DNA from: Pelargonium cotyledonis
Lineage: Eukaryota > Streptophyta > Magnoliopsida > Geraniales > Geraniaceae
Length of the DNA stretch: 27,622 nucleotides
Assembly: GCA_036897625.1 (NCBI GenBank)
Contig: JAYMTA010000508.1
Span: 1 to 27,622 of the forward strand
Reading direction: 5' to 3'
Made by a program: the position numbers and the translations under genes. The notes beneath the pieces are model-generated. The model saw nothing but the letters and a program-made list of their open reading frames with translations. It did not search any database and was not told the DNA's origin. Of the stretch, positions 1-10,300 are shown piece by piece. How positions within the stretch are numbered: position 1 is the first letter of the stretch; each line of letters begins with the position of its first letter.

Positions 1-1295
1 GTGGGTTGTGGGCCCATGATAGAATTAAAAAATTATAATAATATATTTTCTCTATCTCAAAATAAGTGTTTTCTTTTTATTTTTTAAAAAAAAAAATTAA
101 AAATTATAAGATAATTTAATGTATTTTCAATATAATTCTTATTTTTTCACCTACATCTCATGTGTACCCATATGTAGATTTACTCATGTGCATAAGTGAT
201 AAAGATAATATGAAAAGAATAATAATATAATAACATAAAAATAAAAACAAAATACTCATTTTGAAACAAAAAATTTAGACAAATAAGATACTGATCTTAA
301 AACGGAATAAGTATTTAATATGAATGGTCAGTAAATGAGATGTGGGGCCTACGTCATCAAGTAGAATATTTAAATAATATATTGACAATTTGACATCTCT
401 CAATCCCACGTCGGAAAGATAATGAAACTTGTGAGTAAAATTATCTATAAATATAGGTGTGAACCTTCTACACAAGTGGAGTTTAAATTACGGGCCTTAA
501 GGTTTCAAGGCTTGTTGAACTACAGTGATAATATGGGCTTTTTTTATATATAAATTGGCCCAAAGTATGTAAAATATTTATCTCTTGGTTTGTCGGTTTA
601 AAACCGAACCGACATTAGCCGACTGTGAGATTTTAGTCATTGTTTCGGTCGGCTACGGTTAACAACTTTTGTGAACTGAGGGTGTCGGTTCGGTGCACAC
701 CTCGATGACAAAGCTCTTCCTACCAAATTTTAACGTAACTGTATTCCCTAAAACTCGAACTTGAGATCTTATGCTAAGAATATTGCAATACTTATTTGTC
801 TACTGAGTACGATGTAAATCGGACCTGTGAGGAGATTGGTTCCATGTTCCCGGTTGAACCGGGTGTTCTATTTTCTTAGAAGAATATTTTTTTTAATTGT
901 AAAAAACTTCTTGTTGAAGCGAAGTACGTGTGAGTGATCTCAAATTCTCATGGTTATTAGTGATCTTGAACTTTCACGATTGTGACTGATGGTAAACTCT
1001 CATACTCGAGATGTCTCGCTGGAGGATCCCCAAAGCTAACCTCGCTCTTGAAGTGCATAGAGTGTCTTGCACTTTTAGGGTGTTGAGTGTCTCATGCCTA
1101 GAAAGATGCATACTTTTCCATATCAAACGTTTCATTTGAAAGGTTTTGGGAGTTTGGTGAGACAAGACAACTTCAATTGCCATAACTTGTTGAAGCGCAG
1201 TCATAGACATTGTTTATGAACATAAAAGATAAAAACGTACAATCAACTTCATTATTATTGAATGATAAGAGCTCAATGGGTATCAATTACGAAAC
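1..1295. other. AT-rich intergenic DNA, no gene seen
   Basis: No convincing coding region is visible on either strand; open frames are short and have no recognisable family features. The first 330 bases are strongly A+T rich. Bases 403-486 hold an snRNA-promoter-like motif cluster, listed separately. Around 594-606 there is a short palindrome (CGGTTTAAAACCG), followed by repeated ACCGAACC/GTCGGTT-type words up to about 700, which look like decayed transposon end sequence, although I cannot name a family. The right part probably runs into the 3' untranslated region of the minus-strand epimerase gene. Confidence 0.5.
403..486 (+). promoter_or_regulatory. snRNA-promoter-like USE + TATA + 3'-box cluster
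   Basis: Bases 403-413 read ATCCCACGTCG, one mismatch from the plant snRNA upstream sequence element RTCCCACATCG. A TATAAATA box follows at 446-453, 32 bases after the USE; that spacing is the one known for plant Pol II snRNA genes (about 33-34), not the shorter Pol III spacing. At 471-486 the sequence CA-N7-AGTTTAA fits the plant Pol II snRNA 3'-end box, CA(N)3-10AGTNNAA. No U1, U2, U4 or U5 sequence lies between the TATA box and this box, which are only about 17 bases apart. It is either a promoter relic or part of a dispersed repeat carrying the same elements. Confidence 0.45.
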
Positions 1296-1301
1296 TTTAT
1301 T
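1296..1301 (-). terminator. Candidate poly(A) signal of the epimerase gene
   Basis: The minus strand reads AATAAA here, about 110 bases after the epimerase stop codon. It is the first canonical hexamer in that 3' flank, at a normal distance for a plant 3' untranslated region. Confidence 0.45.
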
Positions 1302-1411
1302 CATCACTCTTCAGGTGGTTTGGGTGTTTCAATCCTTAATGGTACAGTACTTGTTGAAAATAAAAAGGTCTGGACAGAAAAATCATTTAGAAAAGTGCAG
1401 ATGGAAAGAGC

Positions 1412-4406
1412 CTACTTGGTTGAAAACTTGAACAACATGTAGTGATAGTAAGGCTTTTCTGGGGTCACAATCACTGAAGGGAAATTGGGGTGGTTCACTG
1501 CATCTGGGAACCCTTGAGTCTCCAAGCACAAGGCTGCATGAGCTTTGTACACAAACCCGCCTTTCCCCTTTGTATCCGACAGTGCATTGCTCGTGTAGAA
1601 CTGCACGCCCGGGACATTGGTTGAAAGCTCCATCACTCTTCCCGACTTCTTGTCGTGCACTACAGCTACCTTCTTCAGCTTCTTGTCCTTTCCATCAAGC
1701 ACATAGTTGATGTCATAACCAGAAGGCAACTTCTTGATCCTGCTTCCCACAGTGTGGGGCTTGAGGAAGTCGTAAGGCGTTCCTTTCACCGCCACAAATT
1801 TGCCCGTGGGAATTAGGTGGCTATCCACTGCAGTGATTTGGGATCCGAAGATTTGGACTTCTTCGCCCAAGATGGTACCACTGTTGTGTCCACCTAGGTT
1901 CCAGTATGTGTGTTGGGCTAGATTTACTGGGGTAGGCTTGTTTAGAGCTTTTGCTTTCATTGTTACACTATACTGATTGTCTCCAAAAATCTTGTACATG
2001 ACACTGACTAGGACATCCCCGGGAAATCCTGCAGAGAGCGCACAATTTATACGAGTAATCAAATTGTTTGTTTCATTCTAAGATCAAAGCCAAGGCAGGT
2101 AGACCAGATAATCAGTAAAGCATATGATACCTTCTTCGCCATCAAGGCTGTGGTACGTGAAGACAATGTGAGGAGAATCACCATTTTTCTTGTACTTGCT
2201 TACATTCCAGGCAGCATCACTAAATCCCTTGGGGCCACCTAATGTGCGTTTAACGATTCAATCAGACAAATTATAAAAATGCTTAACAGAAACTAAATTG
2301 AAGCTCGATCAGCGTGTATCAAGAATAATAACGATAGTAGAATGTACCGTGGAGTATGTTTTTGCCTTCATTAGCAACTAGTTTATAATGGTGTCCATTT
2401 AAAGTGAATTGAGCGCCTCCAATTCTGTTTGCAACCCGTCCAACAATGGAACCAAAGTACGATGTATCATTCTACAAAAAGGAATTGCCAATTCATGGCT
2501 ATCATTTCATTGATCTCTAAATGTAATACTCTTGACACCATGTTGACAGTATATGAGCAAAATGGAATATTTACTTCTGATTCTGAGAGTCCATTTGCAG
2601 TAATAACTTAGCCAATGTATTATAGAAAGAAATATGTATGTGGATAAGTTTCCTATCACTAGATAGTCGACATATGATAACAAGTTCCCATTATAATAAC
2701 CAGTTCTTACGGGGAATCCTCCCTGCCCATGTGACATTAACAACACATGCAATCACCTGATTAAAGGGTCAACTAAACCATTTATTATTATTTTTTAAAC
2801 AAGAAACTGATTAACAGTGATATTAAATTCTTATATGCAAAACTTCCATTTATGATAACCAGATTTCCATGGCAAAGCCTCCATGCCATGTTACAATCAT
2901 ACATAAACAAGCAAAGCTTAGGTCAACAAGAAAAAAGAAAACTTGGGATCCTCAATATAATATATATGATGCACAGTTTTGTTTCTGTATGGGGAATCAT
3001 CCACAGTTCCACAACATGTGACATTCACAAACATAAATGTACAGTTAAGACACTTCTTCGAGCTTATAAATTAGATGTGGAGTAAGCCAACTTGGCATTC
3101 GTGTGTAATTATACACTTACAAACACATCTCTAAATGTGTGTCTATATATGCATATATACTATAGTTCATAATTGCACATACAGGACAAAATCTCAACTT
3201 GTCATAGTTCAAATCCAACCAACCAAAAGTCACATGTTGCAAGCTGTTGATGGTGGATTTTTAAGAAAAAATTTGACTTTTCAAGTCATGCAGTAGTGTT
3301 TCAATGCATAATGAGACAGGCCAACTACAAGTTTTCCTTATGCATATCCCAACTTTTTTAGGAACATTATCCCATTTGTTCAGATATAGCGAAAATGGAA
3401 AAGAAGTTGGTTTTTGAGGAAGGTGTGATAGTTCAAAGCATATGATTGGAAAAAATTCTTACATTAACATAATCAGCTAAGAAGTTAGTACTAATTAAGC
3501 TTAGTTGATAATTAGTGAAAGATAAAAGGCACTAATTACCTGTTTTGTTTAAAGGAAATTGTGAATTGTTTATGATTTTGACTGTTCTGTATTCTCATCT
3601 AGACTAAAAGATACAATTTCAGAAAAGAAAATTAGAAAATTGAGACACACAAGTCTGAAATGTCAATACCACCCTTCCTCAAGAAGATGAAGAAGCATTG
3701 TCTAAGGAAGACAAAGAGGTATTTTAAACATTCTAATGAATATTATGGTATTATCTGTTAGCCATTTTCTTGAATGGTCAATTCCTCATCACAAGCAAAC
3801 ACTACATCATTGAAATGACAAAACTAACCTCATTAACAAACACAAAGATACTGTCTATGGAGGACAGATAGGTAATTTCAGTATAACCAAATCGAATATT
3901 ATCTATTTATCCCCATTTTCACAATTAAAAAATGGTTTCTGGATGCTGAAATGGTCCATTTCTTCCCAATATAAACCAAAACAAAAATTAAGAAAAAATA
4001 GTACAGTAAGTTTAAAAAGACGACATTTCCAAGGTCCAAAGCAGCATCAAAACATGACAAGATTGAATTATAGAACTAACCATGTACTCCTTAGCTGAAT
4101 CGAATCCAAGAATAACATCAGCCAACTTTCCTGCAAATTTTCGAAAGAAAAAGGAAAGTTAAATTCTTGAGAAAAGCCATAAATGAAAAAAAAGCATTAG
4201 GAAATGGTTTCAAAGATGGAAGAGAGACCATATTTGTCAGGGAGGATCACAGAGACCACAGTGGCTCCCCAGTTGGTGAGCTTGATGGAGAAATTTCCTT
4301 TCTTGAGCTCAAAAAGGCCTAGCTTTGGCTTTGCAGCAGAGGCATGGGCAAGCCCAAAAGCAACCAGGATGGTAAAGATGCAGAACAGGACTGTGGTTTT
4401 GGCCAT
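1412..4406 (-). CDS. Aldose 1-epimerase (galactose mutarotase-like), secreted type
   Basis: It interconverts alpha and beta anomers of free aldoses such as glucose and galactose. Exons on the minus strand: 4406-4229, 4130-4081, 2471-2348, 2238-2131, 2028-1412 (1077 nt, 358 aa). Residues 1-24 form a hydrophobic signal peptide (MAKTTVLFCIF...ASA), so I infer entry to the secretory pathway. The rest is one GalM fold: FGSIVGRVANRIGG and NILHGG with His117, AQHTYWNL with His193, and LCLETQGFPDA with Glu323. These match the family's two catalytic histidines and catalytic glutamate. In-frame ATGs at 4478 and 4475 would add 24 residues in front of the signal sequence, so I chose 4406. Intron 1 uses a weak donor (GTCTCT). 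Intron 2 (2472-4080, 1.6 kb) holds nothing recognisable. The subfamily and the secretion are inference. Confidence 0.9.
2472..4080 (-). other. Long intron 2 of the epimerase gene
   Basis: This 1609-base intron is AT-rich and has no coding potential that I recognise. Its donor is ATG|GTTAGT and its acceptor TTTTTGTAG. I saw no transposon ends, tRNA or snoRNA boxes in it. Confidence 0.7.
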
Positions 4407-5161
4407 TGTTTTAGAAGGGAAAGAGATGGAGTCAAGTGTCTTGAAAAGCGTGTGGAGGGCTCTTAAAGAGAGCATCATGTGTGCAGGAAAGATGAAATGA
4501 ACATGTGTCTATTCTGCGGAGGGCATTACAAAATAATTAAAAATAATATTACTTATGTAATACATTTTCTCTTGTATCTTTTCGAGCTCGTTGGTAACAG
4601 GCGTTGAGTCAGTCTGAAAAATTTCTCGTACTTTATCATTCCACAGTGATTATTGGATCTTTTTCAAACTCATTCTCTTATGCTCTTACACATGTAAACC
4701 CCTCCAACACCCAAATCAAGTACTTTATTTGATATTCTTAGAGTTTTGTGTATTAGCACTTATTCTCTTTAATCACATCCACATCACCTTAACAAGACCT
4801 TACACATACCTTGCACTATTTACATTACAATATGATGTTGGAATGCAAGATGTCAAAAAACAGATCCAAGAAATGAAACCACATCAATTTTTTCATGCGA
4901 AGAGAACCAATGCCTATTGCGGCACATGAATCGTGTCCCAAACTAAGTTGGCTTATGTAAAATGTCTTATCTTATCTTTTCACTCAATATAAAAGAACAA
5001 AAAAATAGTATTTTAAAGAAATTTGTTACTGATATAAAAGCTCCATTTGTACGCTAAAACTAAAGAAGACTAGTGAGATTGTAGTGGAGTGAATCAAATT
5101 CATGACATGCACTTTGTTCTAATATTAGAAGATTTCAACTACACAGATCACTGATTTTGAA
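4407..5161. other. Intergenic region between epimerase and F-box pseudogene
   Basis: It contains the 5' leader and promoter of the epimerase gene on its left side and the 3' flank of the F-box pseudogene on its right. I did not find a clean TATA box for the epimerase; the stretch at 4530-4560 is simply AT-rich. A 66-codon open frame at 4729-4929 (+) has no family features. No gene is called here. Confidence 0.5.
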
Positions 5162-6338
5162 CTATCTAAACAAGCTAGCAATTTCTGATAACATTTCTCT
5201 CTGCCAAAACTTGTATCCTTCCTGATCCGTTGGTACTACCTGTAATGATTTTGGCACTCCATCAATGTTCAAATTTCTCATCTCTCGTGTGAAGAGATTG
5301 TACAGCACCAACTCCCCATTCCCATTCTCCATAAACTAAAACAACCCACCATTTTTCCAAAACCAGAGAGGTCGCTCGATTCCGGCAAGAGGTCCAATAG
5401 TATACAACTTAACTTAGCCCAAGATTCCTCCACACCAAATTCAAGCATCACCCATATGTGAAAACATTTCTCCACAGACATCAAAATCAGGAAACACAAC
5501 CATCGCAATAGTGTTGCAGTGATCATTCAGCACCAAAATGTGTCTCCAATATCGATGAACATCATGAGAGCTACACCGGTCTCCTACAAGCACGCACGCA
5601 TCGGGAATAGCTGTTGTCCCAAACACCTCGTCCCAAATAAGGAACCAAAGAATATTGTTACCATAGTAGTCGTCGCCACTACGAGCCCACCACAAGAACA
5701 TGCCATCCGCGCAAGCCGTGGCCATGGCCCTGTGGCGAGGATCGGGGTAGGCAAAGGCCGGCACCATGACCCCGTCTATGCCACTCCAACAATCAGCCCT
5801 CAAACTATACGTCTCAACTTTGTGAACTAGCGGTGCTTTGTCACCTCTGTACCAAAAAGCCCCAAGCCTCACCACTTTATAGTTATTGGTGTTGGCGTCG
5901 TATCCAAATCCTACGTCCGGGACATCATCACCATCAAGTGTTGTCCGGGCGGGTTGTACACGTGGGAATTTGGTACAACTCTTGTTTCTTCGGTTGCAGG
6001 AGTCCACAGGACGTTGCGATCATTGGGTTCGTGTAGACAGAGCATGCCATTAGTGCACTCTGGATATGGTGGCTGTAGAGTTTCAGACGACACTTCTAAT
6101 TTTCCATACGAGAGCCATGAGTAAACGTGGTCGTTGTTGGCTTAATGAGGAGATGGGTGGGAGGGTGGGGCCGAGGGTTCTTGGGGAGGAGGAGGGTTTC
6201 CATCAAGAACTGGGTGTCGATGAGGGAGTGCCAAGATTTGCAGACGCATTTCAAGCGTAGGAGATATTTGGGGGAGAGCTTTGAGAGGATGTGGAGAACT
6301 ATTTCTTCAGGAAGGTGCGTGATGGAAAATGTGGACAT
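5162..6338 (-). pseudogene. F-box protein pseudogene with F-box-associated domain
   Basis: The parent would be an intronless substrate receptor of an SCF ubiquitin ligase. Start ATG is 6338 and the expected final stop is 5162-5164. The first frame has an F-box at about residues 6-50 (ITHLPEEIVLHILSKLSPKY, then LLRLKCVCKSWHSLI). Later pieces, in shifting frames, are typical of the F-box-associated domain: CTNGMLCLHEP, VLWTPATEETRVVP, VGFGYDANTNNYKVVRL, IWVMLEFGVEESWAKL and GELVLYNLFTRE. Lesions are: one-base loss near 6145; one-base loss near 5957; an extra base in an A run at 5461-5464 (or a two-base loss nearby); a five-base tandem duplication AACTT at 5406-5415; and an in-frame TAG at 5336-5338. 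Homology stays good in every piece, so inactivation looks recent. The first 80 codons (6096-6338) could still give a short F-box-only peptide. Assembly error is possible but unlikely for five lesions. Confidence 0.85.
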
Positions 6339-7296
6339 TTTGTTTTTGTTGATGGCTCTGTTTCTTGGGAAGGAGATAGCTGGCTATGGCCTGCCTTGTT
6401 CAGTTTTGGTTTTATAATTTGGATGTAACTGAATTGTGAGCTTAATTTGGGAGAGATATGAGGAGTTTGTTTTGTTAATTGTTATAGACGTTTAGTTTCA
6501 CAGTTTTTGTGTTGACTAGTTGCTTTGACAAATTCTACTTTCCTAATTATTTTCATACTATCTAGCAACCAGTTACTTCTTAATATTAAATATTTGAATT
6601 TTTGAAGAGGGGAAAAAATTATCACCCGTTTTTGTTTCCCTTTGAAGAGCATAGAAAATTCCCTTCCCAACTCTAGCCACATCAGGACTTTGAATGCGGG
6701 TTTTCCTCGAGTTTGGATGCAAATGTCATTCCTAATACCCCAAAAGATTTCGGTTGGGAGTTGGAAGCCTTACGAAATAGTTCATTTCTTGGGTGACCCA
6801 ATTCTAGGTCCATTAGCAATAGTCACGACAATGTTGTGATCCCCGTTGTTGCAAGAGTGTAAACAAATGACAATCTAGACGATTGTGTGGAGGGACTGAA
6901 CTCGGTGAACTCAATATCGAGAGAAATGTAGTCGACACGGAAGGTGCTCATATTTGAAAGAGATGAGTTTGAGATGATTGTTGGTTTAAATCCTTAAAAT
7001 CCATAGAATCTCAAATAAACATCTAAAGATGTTTTGGATGTATTAAAAAATCAAGTCATTTGATGTGCTTCATTTTATTTTCTTGTAATAATTGAAAGAT
7101 CACAATGGAATTAAAAATTGAGGTCACATCCGTAACATAACTATTTAATGTTTTTCGGATGAAAAAATGGACCCCTAATATCATTACTTCTATTTTTCCA
7201 AGCATGAGAAAAATAAAATTTAGGGTACCAAAACATTTTGGGTGAAGTTTCCATGGATTCTACGTGGACTGTTAACTAAAACGGCATCGTTCCATG
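6339..7296. other. Intergenic region between F-box pseudogene and GUF1
   Basis: It serves as upstream DNA for both divergent genes: the F-box pseudogene on the minus strand and GUF1 on the plus strand. Short open frames at 6482-6839 have no family features. Sequence is AT-rich to about 7250. No TE ends or RNA genes were recognised. Confidence 0.5.
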
Positions 7297-7302
7297 TATA
7301 AG
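7297..7302 (+). promoter_or_regulatory. Candidate TATA box of GUF1
   Basis: TATAAG lies about 70 bases upstream of the GUF1 start codon, which would leave a leader of roughly 40 bases. Just upstream, 7277-7291 reads AAAACGGCATCGTTC, close to the ACGGCGTCGT-type words common in plant housekeeping promoters. Both calls rest on sequence pattern only. Confidence 0.35.
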
Positions 7303-7370
7303 ACCCCTTACATTCAGAATTTAGCATCGTCGCAGCTTTCGTCATTTCCAAAATCACCTTAAACCCTCAA

Positions 7371-10300
7371 ATGGGTTCTGCAAGTCGTGCGTCAAGAACC
7401 GTTAAATCGCTTAACTACCTGTCTATACTCTACAACATCACCGAATTCAGTCCTTTTACTCGCAACCTATTTGGCAGTTTATCAAATCGTCATCGCTTTG
7501 GTTCGAGCCATCCATTTTCTTCCAACTCTCGCCAAAACAGCAAAGAAAATGGTGTAGATTTGAGCCAGTACCCGCCTGAAAGGATCCGCAACTTCTCGAT
7601 TATCGCACACATTGATCATGGCAAGTCCACGCTTGCTGATCGACTCCTGGAGCTGACTGGGACGATCAGGAAAGGCCTTGGTCAGCCCCAGTACCTGGAC
7701 AAATTGCAGGTATTTAAACTTCTGTGATTGCTTTTGTGCTTTATTTTTGCTTTATTTTGTTACTCTGAAGCAAAGAAAGAACTGAGTAGTTTCTGGGTTC
7801 GAGATAGTGCTTTGAAGTTAGTTTTTTTTATCCGTTCGTTAGAAAAAGTTTTGCAATTTATTTGGTCATTAGTATATTTCTGAGTGTTTATTGCGCTTTA
7901 TTTTAGTGTCATTTGAGGCAGAATTTGCTTTCAGAAGAATAATCTTTCTTCCAAAATGTATAACTTAAAGTGGGGGCCTTTAATTATTTGTTATCGGCTT
8001 AGTTTCTAGCTGCTTCCTTGCCTGAATGCTACATTAAACTTGGGTTTCATGCCAATGAGTAATAAGATGTATGCTTTTTTGATAAACTACAATTCCTCTT
8101 GGACCCAGTATCAAGCTATGAGGTTCTTGCAATATTTTAGGATTTCGGTATCTTCAAAGTGGTACTATTAGGGATCTTTGTAAGATTGGAATAACTGTAA
8201 GCTTGTTCTTTGTCTGTGTGTGTCTGTAAAAATGAATTTTCTGACAATCATTATTTTCGGCATTGACTTTTGTGGTCACTGTTAATGTTTTTTCAAAGCT
8301 TGTATCTTTTAATTTTAACCACTTCTCCAACATATGTATGTAGATTTTGAGCATATGCCTTGTCACAACCTTCTGTTAAACACTTCATTATTCAACATAT
8401 GTTTTTCACTTTGTCTAAACTTAAAAGTAGTTTGCTCAAATATTAATACTTGGTACTTTCTTTGCTGCAGAAACTTACAATTTGAATAACATATCACATA
8501 TGAACATATATTGATGAATAAATAATTTCCTTAACTTTAAGTCTCTTAACAATTTGAAATAAAAAGCTAGCTAAGAGAAAAAATTCTACCCAAAGGAATC
8601 AAGTTTTGTTAGTTATCGTTTGGACGTTGTTTGTCTTTTAGCGATCAGTAAACATTGAGCTCTGGAGAGACCAGCTCTTGGTCCTTAACAGGGGCACATC
8701 ACTTCTGCTGTAGTTTCAGTTTTCTCTTAACTTGAAACCAAGTATCTAAACTAGGTGTCTGAATTTACTACTTCCTACTCGTCTTATGAGAAATGTTGAA
8801 TCCCTTCAGCAAGAAAGTATTCATCTTTCAGACCAATAAGTTTATTTTAATTTGTAAAAAAGGAAAAAGAGAAAACTACTTTGAAAGTCTAATTATTCTG
8901 AATGTACTGTTTTCTTTTGTATTTATACAGATTTATACCATTAATATGAAAAAAAATTGAATATTTTTAGGTGGAGAGAGAAAGGGGAATTACTGTTAAA
9001 GCTCAGACAGCAACCATGTTCTACATGCACGATGCCCATGGCATTAACAGTGCAAATGACACGCCAAATTTTTTACTCAACCTTATTGACACGCCTGGTC
9101 ATGTGGATTTCAGCTATGAAGTATCAAGATCTCTTGCTGCTTGCCAGGGAGCTCTTTTGGTTGTTGATGCTGCCCAAGGTGTTCAGGCACAAACTGTTGC
9201 TAACTTTTATCTTGCTTTTGAATCCAATCTGACAATTATACCTGTCATAAATAAAATTGACCAACCGACTGCTGATCCTGATCGTGTCAAAGCTCAACTG
9301 AAATCAATGTTTGATCTTGATGCAAGCGATGCCCTTTTAACATCTGCCAAAACCGGGCAGGGCCTTGAGCTAGTCCTTCCTGCAGTCATAGAACGGATAC
9401 CGCCTCCTCCTGGGAAGAGTAGTTTACCTATGCGGATGCTTCTGTTGGATTCTTATTATGATGAATACAAAGGAGTAATATGCCATGTGGCAGTTGTTGA
9501 TGGTGTTCTTTGCAAGGGTGATAAGATTTCATCTGCAGCGACTGGCCAGTCTTATGATGTTTTCGATGTTGGTTTCATGCATCCTGAACTTACTTCTACG
9601 GGAATCCTTCTGACAGGTCAAGTGGGATATGTTGTGACTGGCATGCGCTCAACCAAAGAGGCACGTATAGGGGACACTCTTCATCAAAGTCGAGCGACTG
9701 TGGAACCCCTTCCAGGTACATCCGTATCTTATTTTTCCTGAAGCAAATTGATCATACTGGATTTACAGTGCAACATGAAAACCCAAAAAATGGAAATGGA
9801 GAGTGCACAATTATAACACTTAGATACATGGATTTTGGGGCCATGAATACCATTACAGTCACAGTTGTATATTTCAACATTCAGAATTGAATTTCTTCCT
9901 TGCTTATCACAGTACACATCCGTATGGAGAGGGTAATTAGACTGTCAATATTAGTTTTACTTCACTCCAATCTAATTTTAGGATTATTTTGAAAGATTTT
10001 GCTTCATCTTAGAGAAAAGACAAACTCTTCTACTACTCCATAGTATTGTTGTTTATTTTATTTTTTTAAAATTAAGGACTTTGCACTTTACAGATATCAT
10101 ATCGTTGTTCAAGTTGAAGATGGTTTTGTAAATGGGATTACATTTGTTCGGTGGTATGCACCTTTCCTGACACTTTTGACCTTGCGTCGTTGCCTTTTCT
10201 TTTATGTCCTTCCAAAGTGCAGGTTTCAAGCCTGTAAGACATATGGTGTTTGCTGGAATTTATCCAGCAGATGGATCTGATTTTGAGGCACTCAACAATG

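Noticed and set aside
974..1210. Minus-strand 78-codon frame suspected to be retroelement coding sequence
   Set aside because: No gag, protease, integrase or RT motif could be seen; composition alone is not enough.
5519..6417. Several plus-strand open frames opposite the F-box pseudogene
   Set aside because: They lie antisense to recognisable F-box and F-box-associated sequence and show no features of their own.
8957..9232. Overlapping plus-strand open frame inside GUF1 exon 2
   Set aside because: It is a shadow of the true frame, which carries RGIT, DTPGHVD and NKID.
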